The notes beneath the pieces were generated by a model. It saw only the letters and a program-made list of their open reading frames with translations. It made no database searches and was not told the origin of the DNA. From positions 25,148 to 89,147 of the forward strand of contig JAHJME010000023.1 of NCBI GenBank assembly GCA_018821435.1: a stretch of DNA of 64,000 nt, written 5' to 3'. This document shows, piece after piece, positions 34,708 to 43,987 of the stretch (its first letter is position 1; each line of letters begins with the position of its first letter). The translations under genes were made by a program, and so were the position numbers. This stretch comes from Alphaproteobacteria bacterium (GTDB taxonomy: Bacteria; Pseudomonadota; Alphaproteobacteria; Caulobacterales; Caulobacteraceae).

Positions 34708-36189
34708 CTAATCCGCCGCGGCCGCGCGACGCAGCCGGAGTTCGGCGGTGATCTGTTCGTGTCGGGCGCGGGTGATGGCGTAGGGCGCGAACACCAGGGC
34801 GCCCAGGCCAACCAGCACCGCCGGAACCCAGCCCCACGCCAGGGTCAGGTGCGCGAGCACGTCCTCCGGCACCACGGCGTTCACCTGCCGGCCCATCTCG
34901 CGGGGGAACCGCAACAGGTCCAGGGCGAAGCCGCCGATCATCAGACCCATGCCGTTGGACGCCTTGCCCGCGAAGCCCAGGCCCGAGAAGAACAGGCCCT
35001 CTCGCCGGGCGCCATGCAGCTGCTCGTGCTCCTCGGCGGCGTCGGCCATCATCGAGGGGAAGACGATGAAGACCAGGCCCGAGGCCAGGCCGAACACCAG
35101 CGCGGTCAGGGAAAGCCACGGCAGGGCCGCGGCGCCGATCGGCGCGAACAGCCCCAGGCCCCGCAGGCCGGGAAGGACGATCCAACCCGCGGCGACCAGG
35201 CCGAATCCCAGGGCGGCGACCGTCTTCTTCTCCATGTGCCGCAGCAGCGCCGGGGTCAGCGGCACCCCGACCAGGATGCCGGCCAGGTAGACGTAGGTGA
35301 TCAGCTGGATCGTCTCGGGGCGCACCTTCCACACGAAGACATAGGCATGGCTGCTCAGCGCCTGGTGAACGCCCACGCCACTGGCGAACAGCAGCATCGA
35401 CAGGAAGAGGATGACGAAGGTTCGGTTGCGCAGCATCTCGGCCACCTCGCCCACGAACCGGCGCATCAGCGGCGCGGGCGCGGCGGTGGGTTGCGGCAGG
35501 GCCACGGCATAGCGCCAGACCCCGGCGCAGCAGATCAGGCCGCCCACCAGCACCAGCGCCGCGATCGCCCACCCGAACGCGGGATAGCTCTCGGCCCGCT
35601 GCAGGCCGCCTTCGCCGGCGAAGAACAGCGAATAGGCCATCGCCGTGATCAGCACGCTGACCAGGATGCCCGAGAGCAGCCGGTACGAGACGATGCGCGA
35701 GCGCTCGACGTAGTCGTCCGACATCTCGCCGCCCAGGGCGAAGTACGGGATGTTGTACATCGAGGCGAAGGCCCGCACGCCCCCCTTGGTCAGGGTCAGC
35801 CAGACGAACAGCAGCAGTGGCGTAAGGCCCGACGGCGGAGCGAACAGCAGCCCCATCGTCACCATGGTCAGCGGCGCCGCCACCAGCATCACCGGCAGCC
35901 GCCGTCCGAAGCGCGAGCGCACGCTGTCCGACCACGACCCGATCAGCGGATCCAGCGCGGCGTCCACGGTCATGCTGATGGCGAGCGCGACGCCCACCAT
36001 GCTGCCCGAGAGCCCCAGCACCGCCGTGTAGTAGAAGAAGATGAAGGTGTTGATCGCCAGGTAACCGGACTCGACGAACTGCCCGACGCTATAGAAGAAC
36101 TTCACCCCACCGGGCGGCTTCAGCGCGCCCACACCCTGCGCCGCCTGCGTCTCCGCCGGCACGCCGCCCAGACCTTCCACGACCGCCAT
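34708..36189 (-). CDS. GPH-family MFS transporter, copy 2
   Basis: A 493-residue paralogue of the flanking genes, with the same F-F-Y-Y-T-A-V-L-G-L-S-G-S, D-P-L-I-G-S-W-S-D and M-M-A-D-A-A-E-E-H-E motifs. The ATG at complement 36189 is set by GGAGG six bases upstream; the longer open frame to 36261 adds non-homologous residues. It has 84 bases before the next gene, so it may be transcribed with copy 3 or on its own. Divergence in the membrane helices and in the C-terminal loop suggests a distinct substrate. Confidence 0.9.
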   Translation of the reverse strand: MAVVEGLGGVPAETQAAQGVGALKPPGGVKFFYSVGQFVESGYLAINTFIFFYYTAVLGLSGSMVGVALAISMTVDAALDPLIGSWSDSVRSRFGRRLPVMLVAAPLTMVTMGLLFAPPSGLTPLLLFVWLTLTKGGVRAFASMYNIPYFALGGEMSDDYVERSRIVSYRLLSGILVSVLITAMAYSLFFAGEGGLQRAESYPAFGWAIAALVLVGGLICCAGVWRYAVALPQPTAAPAPLMRRFVGEVAEMLRNRTFVILFLSMLLFASGVGVHQALSSHAYVFVWKVRPETIQLITYVYLAGILVGVPLTPALLRHMEKKTVAALGFGLVAAGWIVLPGLRGLGLFAPIGAAALPWLSLTALVFGLASGLVFIVFPSMMADAAEEHEQLHGARREGLFFSGLGFAGKASNGMGLMIGGFALDLLRFPREMGRQVNAVVPEDVLAHLTLAWGWVPAVLVGLGALVFAPYAITRARHEQITAELRLRRAAAAD

Positions 36190-36270
36190 CTGGTTCCTCC
36201 CAAGCGGTTCTTGTTGGGGGAAGGCTAGGCTCCTCGGCGGCGGTGGCAACGATGACGCCACGTCACGGCG

Positions 36271-37725
36271 CTATTCCGCCGGCGCGCCCCGGCGCAACCG
36301 CAGCGCGGCCGCCACCTCGGCATGGCGGCGGCGCGAGATTCCGTAGGCGGCGAGGATGGCGATCGACGCCAGGACCATCAGCGCGCCGAACGGCCCCCAG
36401 GCGAAGATGATCTTGTCCTGCAGCGCCTGAGGCAGGACTAGGCCCACCTGGCGGCCCGCGTCCTTGGGGAATTGGATGATGTCCAACGCGAAGCCCGACA
36501 CCAGAACGCCCAGCCCCGTCGCCGCCTTGAAGGCGAACCCCAGGCCGGCGAAGTAGAGCCCCTCGCGACGGCGGCCGAACATGTGCTCATGCTCGTCGGC
36601 GGCGTCGGCCATCATCGAGGGATAGACGATGGCGCAGAAGCCCGCGCCGACGCCCGCGACCGCCACTAGGCCCGCGACCAGCGGCAGCGCCGGGGCGCCC
36701 GAAAGGGTCACCAGGCCCAGGATCTTCGGCACGCCCAGCGCGATCCAGGCGCCGGCCACCAGGCCCATGCCGATCATCACCAGCGCCTTCTTCTCGACCA
36801 CCCGGGCGATCAGCGGGCTCAGCGGCACGCCGACGAACAGGCCGCCCAGGAAGGAGAAGGTGATCGTCTGGATCATGTGCGGCTGGAATTTCCAGACGAA
36901 GACGTAGGCGTGGCTGTTGAACGCCTGGTTCACGCCCACCGCCGTGTAGCAAAGCGCCGCCGAGAAGAAGAGCGTGCGGAACGAGGCGTTGCGGAAGATC
37001 TCCGCCACCTCGCCGGGCAGGCGCCGCAGCAGGTGCGTGGCCACCGGCGGCACGCCGGGCAGGCCCGCGGCGAAGCGGGCCGAGCCCAGGGTGGACAGCA
37101 GGGTCGACCCGCCGATCAGCGCGGCCACCGTCCAGCCGAACGCCGGATAGCCCTCGGGCTTCTGTAGGCCGCCCTCGCCCCTGAAATAGAGGGAATAGGC
37201 CAGCCCCGTGACAATGCCGGTCGACAGGATGCCGAAGACGGTGCGCCAGGCGACCACGCTGGAGCGCTCGTGGTAGTCGCGCGACATCTCGGCGCCCAGC
37301 GCCACGTAAGGCACGTGGAACATCGAGACCCCGGCGCGGACCAGGATCGCCCAGCCCGCAAGCCAGGCGAACAGCGCCGGCTCGGGCAGTCCCGCCGGCG
37401 GCGAGAACAGCATCCCCACCGACAGCGCCATGAACGGCCCGCCGAAAAACATCAGCGGGATGCGCCGGCCGAACCGCGATTTGAGGTTGTCGGACCACGA
37501 TCCGAAGAACGGATCCACCGCGGCGTCGGCGCACAGGCCCAGGAACAGCGCCGCGCCGACCAGGCTGCCCGAGAGCCCCAGGACGGCCGTGTAGTAGAAG
37601 AACACGAAGGCGACCGCGCCGATGAAAGCGGACTCGCCCATGTTGCCGACGCCGTACAGGAACTTCACCGCGATCGACGGCTTGCCGCTGGCCGCCGCGC
37701 CGGATTCCGTCTCTGCCACCGCCAA
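36271..37725 (-). CDS. GPH-family MFS transporter, copy 3
   Basis: A 484-residue paralogue of copies 1 and 2 with the motifs F-F-Y-Y-T-A-V-L-G-L-S-G-S and M-M-A-D-A-A-D-E-H-E. The start is a TTG at complement 37725. Its leader (GGAGAGACCAG) aligns with that of copy 2 (GGAGGAACCAG), so the starts are homologous and the TTG is credible. The three genes are on one strand. They probably arose by tandem duplication in an ancestor and then diverged. Confidence 0.9.
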   Translation of the reverse strand: MAVAETESGAAASGKPSIAVKFLYGVGNMGESAFIGAVAFVFFYYTAVLGLSGSLVGAALFLGLCADAAVDPFFGSWSDNLKSRFGRRIPLMFFGGPFMALSVGMLFSPPAGLPEPALFAWLAGWAILVRAGVSMFHVPYVALGAEMSRDYHERSSVVAWRTVFGILSTGIVTGLAYSLYFRGEGGLQKPEGYPAFGWTVAALIGGSTLLSTLGSARFAAGLPGVPPVATHLLRRLPGEVAEIFRNASFRTLFFSAALCYTAVGVNQAFNSHAYVFVWKFQPHMIQTITFSFLGGLFVGVPLSPLIARVVEKKALVMIGMGLVAGAWIALGVPKILGLVTLSGAPALPLVAGLVAVAGVGAGFCAIVYPSMMADAADEHEHMFGRRREGLYFAGLGFAFKAATGLGVLVSGFALDIIQFPKDAGRQVGLVLPQALQDKIIFAWGPFGALMVLASIAILAAYGISRRRHAEVAAALRLRRGAPAE

Positions 37726-37807
37726 CTGGTCTCTCCCGCGCGGGTCTGTCGCGGGCGGACGGTATCGGTTCGGCGCGCCCTGGCAACCCTGACCCGGCGG
37801 CGCGCCC

Positions 37808-40015
37808 CTAGGCCTTCAGCATGTCCGGGGTGATCGGCAGGCTGCGGATGCGTTTGCCGGTGGCGGCGAAGATGGCGTTGGTCAGGGCCGGGATCGCCGG
37901 CGGCAGGGCCGGTTCGCCCAGGCCGGTCGGTGGGAACGCAGTCTTCAGGAACTTCACCTCGACCGCCGGCGCCTCGGAGATGCGCATCAGCGGATAGTCG
38001 GTGAAGTTGGACTGTTCGACCCGTCCGGCGTCGATGGTGATCGCCTGGTGCAGCGCCTCGGAGAGGCCATCCAGCACCGAGCCCTGGACCTGGTTGATCG
38101 CGCCGAGGGGGTTGATGATCTGGCTGCCGACGTCGGCGGCCACCCAGACCTTCTTCACCTTCACGGCGCCATCGGCCGCCACCGCCACGTGGGCCACCTC
38201 GGCGAAATAGCCCAGGTGGCTGTAGTAGCAGGCCACGCCCAGGCCCTCGCCCTTGGGCAGCTTGGCCCGATTGGCCCAGCCGGACATCTCGCCCACCGCC
38301 TGCAGCACGCCGCGCATGCGGCCCGCGCCATAGGCGGCCGGCGCCTCGCCCACCACGTCCTTGGTCCCCAGCAGCGTGATCTGGAAGGCCAGCGGATCGG
38401 CATTGGCGGCATGCGCCAGCTCGTCGATGAACGACTGCATGACGAAGGCCAGGGCGTTGGAGCCGGGCGCGCGCAGCGGTCCGGTCGGCACACCCAGCGG
38501 CATGCTGGAGACCTCCAGCCGGCAGTTGGCGACGAAGCGGGCCGGATACTCGGCGCCGGACATCCCGGCGCTGGGGGCCGGGGTCGCGCCTTCGCCGAAG
38601 GTGACGAAGTGGTCGTGCCAGGCGGTGACATTGCCGGCCGCGTCCACGCCGCCCCGGAAATAGTGGAAGCCCGCCGGCCGATAGTGGTCGTGGGCCATGT
38701 CGTCTTCGCGGGTCCACAGCAGCTTGACCGGTGCGCCGGTCTCCCGCGCGATCCAGGCCGCCTCGACCATGTAGTCGTTGGCCAGCCGCCGGCCGAAGCC
38801 GCCGCCGCCGCGGATCATGTGGACGGTTATGTCCTCGGGCTTCATGCCCAGGGTCTTGGCGGTGAGCTGACGGCCGGGCTCGGGGAACTGGGTCGGCGCC
38901 CAGATCTCGAGCTTGCCGTCCTTGAACTCGGCCGTGCAGTTCTGCGGCTCGAGATTGGCGTGGCTCAGGAACGGATAATAGTAGGCCGCCTCGACCGTCT
39001 TGGCCGAGGCCTTCAGCGCCGCGTCCACGTCGCCGTCGTTGCGGGCCGTGCGCTGGGCCTTGCCGGCGGCCATGGCCTTGGCCTGTTCGGCGTAGAGCTT
39101 GCTGGACTGTTTCGACGTGGGGTGCTCGGCCCACTTCGTGTTCAGCTTGTCGCGGCCCTTGCGCGCCGCCCACCAGCTGTCGGCGACCACCGCCACGCCG
39201 GGCATCAGGCCCTGGCCGATGGCGCCGCCGCCGGGGGAGAACGCGTTGGGGTCGCCCTCGACGATGAAGGCCTTGCGAACGCCCTTCACCGACTTGGCGG
39301 CGTCGAGGTCGGCGCCAGCCACCTTGGCGGCGAACACCGGGGCCTTCTCATAGGTCGCGTACAGCATGCCCGGCCGGCGGATATCGATGCCGAACAGCGG
39401 CTGGCCGGTGACGATCTTGGCGACGTCGTACTGGGCCTTGGGCTTGCCGATGATCCGGTAGGCCTTGGGGTCCTTCAGCGTCAGCGACTTGGGGTCCGGG
39501 GCGGTGACGTTGGCGCAGGCCAGGGCCAGCGAGCCGTAGGTGCGTTTCTTGCCGGATGCGGTGTGGATCACCTCGCCCGGCGCGGTCGTGCAGTCGCCGG
39601 GGCCGCAGTTCCACGCCGTGGCCGCCGCCTGGATCAGCATCGCACGCGCCACCGCGCCCACCCGGCGCAGCTCTTCCCAGTGCAGCGGCGTGGCCATGGA
39701 GCCGCCGGCGAACTGGCGGCCATAGGCCTTGGGGTCGTTGGGCGCCGTCTCGATGACGACGTCTTCCCATGCCACGTCCAGCTCCTCGGCGATCAGCATG
39801 GGCAGCATCGTCTTGATGCCCTGGCCGACCTCGGGGTTCTTGGCCTGGATGGTCACCTTGCCGTTGGGCGCTACCTGGACATAGGCGTTCAGCGGCTTCA
39901 GCCCGTCGTCCTGGGCCTCGGCCTTGGAGGCCATCGCGAACGCCAGGGTCAGGCCGCCGGCGCCGACCGAGGTCAGGATTTCGCGGCGGTTCGCTTTCAA
40001 GTCATGAAAGGTCAT
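37808..40015 (-). CDS. Molybdopterin-binding aldehyde/xanthine oxidase-type subunit (IorB-like)
   Basis: A 735-residue large subunit of the molybdenum hydroxylase family. The N-terminal twin-arginine leader (NRREILTSVGAGG) is followed by two large domains that bind the molybdopterin cytosine dinucleotide. The motif G-G-G-F-G-R-R lies near residue 400 and the catalytic glutamate region G-L-G-E-P-A-L near 700. Length and leader match IorB of isoquinoline 1-oxidoreductase and periplasmic aldehyde dehydrogenases. It lies three bases after the 2Fe-2S gene. No FAD or cytochrome subunit follows, so electrons must leave through another carrier. Confidence 0.93.
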   Translation of the reverse strand: MTFHDLKANRREILTSVGAGGLTLAFAMASKAEAQDDGLKPLNAYVQVAPNGKVTIQAKNPEVGQGIKTMLPMLIAEELDVAWEDVVIETAPNDPKAYGRQFAGGSMATPLHWEELRRVGAVARAMLIQAAATAWNCGPGDCTTAPGEVIHTASGKKRTYGSLALACANVTAPDPKSLTLKDPKAYRIIGKPKAQYDVAKIVTGQPLFGIDIRRPGMLYATYEKAPVFAAKVAGADLDAAKSVKGVRKAFIVEGDPNAFSPGGGAIGQGLMPGVAVVADSWWAARKGRDKLNTKWAEHPTSKQSSKLYAEQAKAMAAGKAQRTARNDGDVDAALKASAKTVEAAYYYPFLSHANLEPQNCTAEFKDGKLEIWAPTQFPEPGRQLTAKTLGMKPEDITVHMIRGGGGFGRRLANDYMVEAAWIARETGAPVKLLWTREDDMAHDHYRPAGFHYFRGGVDAAGNVTAWHDHFVTFGEGATPAPSAGMSGAEYPARFVANCRLEVSSMPLGVPTGPLRAPGSNALAFVMQSFIDELAHAANADPLAFQITLLGTKDVVGEAPAAYGAGRMRGVLQAVGEMSGWANRAKLPKGEGLGVACYYSHLGYFAEVAHVAVAADGAVKVKKVWVAADVGSQIINPLGAINQVQGSVLDGLSEALHQAITIDAGRVEQSNFTDYPLMRISEAPAVEVKFLKTAFPPTGLGEPALPPAIPALTNAIFAATGKRIRSLPITPDMLKA

Positions 40016-40018
40016 GGC

Positions 40019-40483
40019 TCAGGCCTCCTTCTGGCCGGAGGCGCGCTTGATGGCCGCGCGGATGCGGACGTAGGTGGCGCAGCGGCAGATGTTGCCGTTC
40101 ATGGCCTCGTCGATCTGGGCGTCGTTCGGCTTCGGCGTCTTGGCCAGCAGCGCCGTGGCGCTCATGATCTGGCCGGCCTGGCAGTAGCCGCACTGGGCCA
40201 CGTCCAGCTCCATCCAGGCGGCCTGCACCTTTTTGCCGACGGGATGGGCGGCCATCCCTTCGATGGTGCTGATCTTGGCCTTGCCGACGCTCTCGACCGG
40301 TATCTGGCAGGACCGCATCGGCTCGCCGTCCACATGCACCGTGCAAGCCCCGCAGGCCGCGACGCCGCAGCCGTACTTGGTGCCCACGAAGCCCAGGGTG
40401 TCGCGCAGCGCCCAGAGCAGCGGCGTGTCGCCGTCCACGTCGGCGCTGACCGCCTTGCCGTTCACATTGAGGGTATAGGCCAT
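40019..40483 (-). CDS. 2Fe-2S subunit of molybdenum hydroxylase (IorA-like)
   Basis: A 154-residue protein with two [2Fe-2S] clusters. The plant-ferredoxin-type site is C-G-V-A-A-C-G-A-C with a fourth Cys in R-S-C, and the C-terminal helical site is C-G-Y-C ... C-R-C. The ATG at complement 40483 has GGTGGAG upstream; a GTG 15 bases further out is less likely. It has no leader and is presumably exported with the Tat-bearing large subunit. A promoter match lies just upstream (40511-40538). Confidence 0.93.
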   Translation of the reverse strand: MAYTLNVNGKAVSADVDGDTPLLWALRDTLGFVGTKYGCGVAACGACTVHVDGEPMRSCQIPVESVGKAKISTIEGMAAHPVGKKVQAAWMELDVAQCGYCQAGQIMSATALLAKTPKPNDAQIDEAMNGNICRCATYVRIRAAIKRASGQKEA

Positions 40484-40510
40484 CGCCCGCGTCTCCACCG
40501 TTCGCGTATG

Positions 40511-40538
40511 ATGCTAGCGCGCGGCGACGCTTCGGCAA
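40511..40538 (-). promoter_or_regulatory. Caulobacter-like housekeeping promoter of the iorAB-type operon
   Basis: On the minus strand TTGCCG (40533-40538) is followed after 14 bases by GCTAGCAT (40511-40518), close to the Caulobacter consensus TTGACG and GCTANA. The start site would lie about 20 bases upstream of the 2Fe-2S gene start. Confidence 0.4.
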
Positions 40539-40605
40539 AGGCGCACGAACGCGAAAGCCGGCGGCCTATCGTTCGGCATTTCAACTACATAACGGTGCCG
40601 GTGGC

Positions 40606-41589
40606 TCAGCCCAGCGGGAAATAGATGTCGGCCTGGAAGCCGGCCGGTTCGAACCGCGCCACCACGTGGCCGCCGTTGTTGCGCAGCGAGATGTCCAGCA
40701 GTCGGGTGCCGAAACCCTTGCGGGTGACGGGCTTCACCTCGGGCCCGCCCGACTCCATCCAGCTCAGGCTGGCGCTCCCCGAGACGGCGTCCGCCAGGTG
40801 CAGTTTCACCCGCCCGGCCGGCGCCGAGAGCGCACCGTACTTCACCGCGTTGGTCGACAATTCGTGCAGCAGCAGCGCCATCGCCACCACCATCTCGTTG
40901 GAGATGCTGATCTCCTGGAGCCGGGGATCGATGTCGAAACGCGACGGGTCGAAGGGGGTCAGGGCCCGCGCCAGCAGGTCGGCCAGCCGCAGCGAACGAC
41001 CCGACGTCTGGGTGACCAGATCCTGGCTGTCGGCCATGGACTGCAGCCGCCCCATCAGCACCTCCTCGAAGTCCTTGACCCCGGTGGCGCGCTTCGCGGT
41101 CTGGGTGACGATCGTCATCATCACCAGGATGCCGTTCTTGGCCCGGTGGGCCAGTTCGCGCAGCACCAGGCTGCGGCGCTCCTCGGCGGTCTTGCGGTCG
41201 GTGATGTCGAGGTTGGAGCCGACGGCCATGCGGACGCCCTCGGCGTCCTTCAGCACCCGGCCCCGGGTCAGGATCCAGCGCGGCTTGCCGTCGGGCGCGG
41301 ACAGCGTGCGGTGCTCGGTGCTGAAGACGCCGCCGTCGGGTTGGTCGCGGGCCGCGCGATAGGCGGCGCGCACCACGTCCCGGTCCTCAGGGTGGACCAG
41401 CTCAAGATAGTCGTCGATGACCAGCGGCCGATCGTGGGGGACGCCGTACAGCTCGCGATTGCGGTCGTTCCAGGTGAGCGCGCCGCCGCGGACATCCCAC
41501 TCCCAGAGGCCCAGGCCCGTCGCTTCCACCGCCGCCTCGAGCCGGCGAAGGCGTTCACGCAGGCCCTCGATGGATTCCGTATCGTCCAT
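40606..41589 (-). CDS. HWE/HisKA_2 sensor histidine kinase with PAS domain
   Basis: A 327-residue soluble kinase. A PAS domain with PAC tail occupies residues about 15-130 (EWDVRGGALTWNDRN, VGSNLDITDRK). The phosphoacceptor is H148 in ELAHRAKN, the motif of the HWE/HisKA_2 class common in alphaproteobacteria. The N box is ELSTNAVKYGAL and the C-terminal G box is short (GFGTRLL). The start at complement 41589 gives MDDTESIEGLRERL, a coiled N-terminus. No response regulator is next to it. Such kinases often feed the general stress pathway through PhyR, which I infer only by class. Confidence 0.9.
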   Translation of the reverse strand: MDDTESIEGLRERLRRLEAAVEATGLGLWEWDVRGGALTWNDRNRELYGVPHDRPLVIDDYLELVHPEDRDVVRAAYRAARDQPDGGVFSTEHRTLSAPDGKPRWILTRGRVLKDAEGVRMAVGSNLDITDRKTAEERRSLVLRELAHRAKNGILVMMTIVTQTAKRATGVKDFEEVLMGRLQSMADSQDLVTQTSGRSLRLADLLARALTPFDPSRFDIDPRLQEISISNEMVVAMALLLHELSTNAVKYGALSAPAGRVKLHLADAVSGSASLSWMESGGPEVKPVTRKGFGTRLLDISLRNNGGHVVARFEPAGFQADIYFPLG

Positions 41590-41701
41590 GCTCAAGAAAC
41601 GGCCCCAGATGGCCGCGCCCCACAGCCGGCCTTCACTGTGGGGTCCCGGTCCCCCCGCGACAACCGCGGAGTCCAATAGGTCGCAGCCTGGCCTCCCGCT
41701 G

Positions 41702-42415
41702 TCACGGGCGGGGCAGCACGACCACCGCATCGGACAGCTCGTTCGGATTGTCGCCGGGGCGGGCGGGGAAACGCTCGGCCAGCACCTCGCCGCACAGGCC
41801 GATGGCCTGGGTAAACCCCTGCGCGGGGCGGCCATCCTTTAGGCCGGCGATCAGCGCCGCCATCGCCTTGTCCCAGGTGTCGTCCGGCACCTGGGCGTGG
41901 ATGGCCTGGTCGGCGATCAGCTCGGCCATCCGTTCGGTCGCCGAGACATAGATCAGCACCCCCGTCCGCTCGCGGGTGGCGTGCAGGTTCTTGGACAGGA
42001 ACTGTTCCTCCGCCCGCTGGAGCACCCGGTCGCGCTTGACCCCGCGCGGCGTCATCACCCGTCGCACCGCCGGGATCGAGACCAGGAACAGGGTGGCCAT
42101 GAACAGCAGCCCCTGCAGCAGCAGCGTCCCGATCAGGGCCGCGCGCGCCGTCGCCTCGCCGATGTCCTCGACCTGGTCGGCCGTCCAGCCGCCGAACATC
42201 CGCATGTCCGGCGCGCTGACCTGAATGCCGAACAGCAGCAGGATCGCCGGCGCCAGCAGGGCGACGCCCGCCGCCCAGGCCAGCGGGGTGGCGTGATAGT
42301 CAGAGCTCTCCTCGGCCAGCACGCAGTAGATCTCGCCCGTGGTGCGCGCCTCGGCGGCCCGCACGGCGGCCTCGACGGCGGCCAGGTCTTCAGGCGTCAG
42401 CAGGGGTTTCGTCAT
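41702..42415 (-). CDS. TPM-domain membrane protein (YgcG-related, short form)
   Basis: A 237-residue protein starting MTKPLLTPEDLAAV at complement 42415. An early helix is followed by two membrane segments (about residues 45-65 and 95-120) and a TPM-type soluble domain with R-T-G-V-L-I-Y-V and A-E-L-I-A-D. It has no signal peptide or Gly-rich tail, unlike its upstream neighbour. It is the third gene of the LemA-TPM-TPM operon; the start overlaps the stop of the previous gene (TGATG). Function is unknown. Confidence 0.82.
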   Translation of the reverse strand: MTKPLLTPEDLAAVEAAVRAAEARTTGEIYCVLAEESSDYHATPLAWAAGVALLAPAILLLFGIQVSAPDMRMFGGWTADQVEDIGEATARAALIGTLLLQGLLFMATLFLVSIPAVRRVMTPRGVKRDRVLQRAEEQFLSKNLHATRERTGVLIYVSATERMAELIADQAIHAQVPDDTWDKAMAALIAGLKDGRPAQGFTQAIGLCGEVLAERFPARPGDNPNELSDAVVVLPRP

Positions 42416-43239
42416 CACCAGCTCCCGGAGGCGCCGCCGCCTCCCCCCGATCCGCCGCCGCCCGAGAAGCCGCCACCACCGCCACCGCCGCCGCCACTGC
42501 TCCAGCCGCCCCCGCCGCCGCGTCCGCCGCCACCTGGGCCGGACAGCAGGAAGGGCAACAGCCACCACAGGCCGCTGCCGCCCAGTCGCCGGCGCGCGCC
42601 CAGCGCCCGCATGACGCCGGTGAACAGCCAGAAGGCGACGAACAGGATGAAAATGACCGGCACGCCGCTGCCGCTGTCGCCGGCGCCGTCCCGGGCGATG
42701 GTGACCTGCTGGGCCGCCTGGGCGTCGGCGATGGCCGCCGCTTGCTGATCGGCGGGTAGGCCGATCTGCTTGATGATCTGCTCGGTCCCGTCGACGACGC
42801 CCTTCTCCATGTCGCCCGCCTTGAAGGCCGGCAGGATGGCGCGTTGGATAATGAAGCTGGACAGCGCGTCGGTCAGCACGGGCTCCAGCCCGTAGCCGAC
42901 CTCGATGCGCACCTTCCGCTGGCTGGGCGCGACGATCAGGATCGCCCCGTCGTCCTGCCCCTTCCGGCCGATCCCCCAGGTGCGCAGCAGCTGGTAGCCG
43001 TAGTCTTCGATCTCGTAGCCCTGCAGGTCCGGCAGGGTCGCCACCACCAGCTGGTGACCGGTTTGCTGCTCCAGCGCCGCCAGCTCCTGGGTCAGCTTCG
43101 CCTCGGCCGCCGGCGACAGGATCTGGGCGTCGTCGACCACCCGGCCGGTCAGCGGCGGGAACTTGGGCGCGGCGAAGGCAAGCGTCGGCAGGACTAGCGC
43201 GAGCCCGACCGCGACCCAAAGGCGGTGAAGCAGAGCCAA
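42415..43239 (-). CDS. TPM-domain protein with Gly-rich tail (YgcG type)
   Basis: A 274-residue protein with a signal peptide (residues 1-23), the TPM phosphatase-like domain (about 30-155; DDAQILSPAAEAKL, and V-G-Y-G-L-E near 110), a membrane segment (about 192-215) and a Gly-rich tail from about 235 to the end. This is the usual YgcG architecture, generally found beside lemA. The start is a TTG at complement 43239, two bases after the LemA stop, which supports translational coupling. The family is linked to envelope or photosystem maintenance in other organisms. Confidence 0.86.
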   Translation of the reverse strand: MALLHRLWVAVGLALVLPTLAFAAPKFPPLTGRVVDDAQILSPAAEAKLTQELAALEQQTGHQLVVATLPDLQGYEIEDYGYQLLRTWGIGRKGQDDGAILIVAPSQRKVRIEVGYGLEPVLTDALSSFIIQRAILPAFKAGDMEKGVVDGTEQIIKQIGLPADQQAAAIADAQAAQQVTIARDGAGDSGSGVPVIFILFVAFWLFTGVMRALGARRRLGGSGLWWLLPFLLSGPGGGGRGGGGGWSSGGGGGGGGGFSGGGGSGGGGGASGSW

Positions 43240-43240
43240 C

Positions 43241-43903
43241 CTACTTCGGCGGGGGCGAGCCGGGCGCGGCGCCGGGGGGCGGGGCGGCCGCGGGGGTGGT
43301 GGGCGAGAAGTCGACGGTCGGCGCCGACTGGGCCGTCGCCGTCGCCTGGAACAGCTCCATCGGCTTGGAGGACGAATACATCGTCTTGGCCCAGATCACC
43401 TGCGGGAAGGTGCGCAGCGTGGTGTTGAAGTCGCGGACCGCCTCGTTGTAGTCGCGCCGGGCGATGGTCACCCGGTTCTCGGTGCCCTCGAGCTGGCTCT
43501 GCAGGGCCATGAAGTTCTCGTTCGACTTCAGGTCCGGATAGTTCTCCTGCAGCACCCGCATCGGGGCCAGCGCCAGGGACAGGTTGTTCTGGGCGGCGGC
43601 GTAGCGCTGGAAGGCGGCCGGATCGGTGGTGATCCCGGCGTCGGAGCGCACCTGCAAGGCGCCGGCGCGGGCCTGGCTGACGCCGATGAGCACGCTGCTC
43701 TCTTGCGCCGCATAGCCCTTAACGGTCGCGACCAGGTTGGGGATCAGGTCGGCGCGGCGCTGGTACTGGTTCTGCACCTCGGCCCACTGGGCCTTGGCCT
43801 TCTCCTCTTTTGTGGGGATGGCGTTCACCCCGCAGGCGGCCAGCGCCAGCGGCGCGATCAGCACGAGCGCGAAGGCCCGGAAGCGACGGATCAGGCTGGT
43901 CAT
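43241..43903 (-). CDS. lemA: LemA-family lipoprotein
   Basis: A 220-residue protein. A lipobox ending L-A-L-A-A-C24 marks it as a lipoprotein; the LemA helical core follows (NQYQRRADLIPNLVATVKGY) and the C-terminus is Pro/Ala rich. The start at complement 43903 has AGAGGA six bases upstream. It is the first gene of the operon with two TPM proteins, a conserved arrangement in bacteria. Its molecular function is not established. Confidence 0.93.
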   Translation of the reverse strand: MTSLIRRFRAFALVLIAPLALAACGVNAIPTKEEKAKAQWAEVQNQYQRRADLIPNLVATVKGYAAQESSVLIGVSQARAGALQVRSDAGITTDPAAFQRYAAAQNNLSLALAPMRVLQENYPDLKSNENFMALQSQLEGTENRVTIARRDYNEAVRDFNTTLRTFPQVIWAKTMYSSSKPMELFQATATAQSAPTVDFSPTTPAAAPPPGAAPGSPPPK

Positions 43904-43987
43904 CGAAGTCCTCTTAAGAACGGCGCCTTGAGCCGGAGTTGTGGCCCGCGCATTGATCCCGCGCAATCGCGGCGGCACAAGCGCGGT

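Noticed and set aside
33146..35935. A 929-codon minus-strand frame across two transporters
   Set aside because: It is an alternative frame of the GPH transporter genes, lacks membrane-helix character and shows no motif.
42421..42540. GC-rich repetitive stretch
   Set aside because: It encodes the Gly-rich tail of the TPM protein in frame and needs no other explanation.
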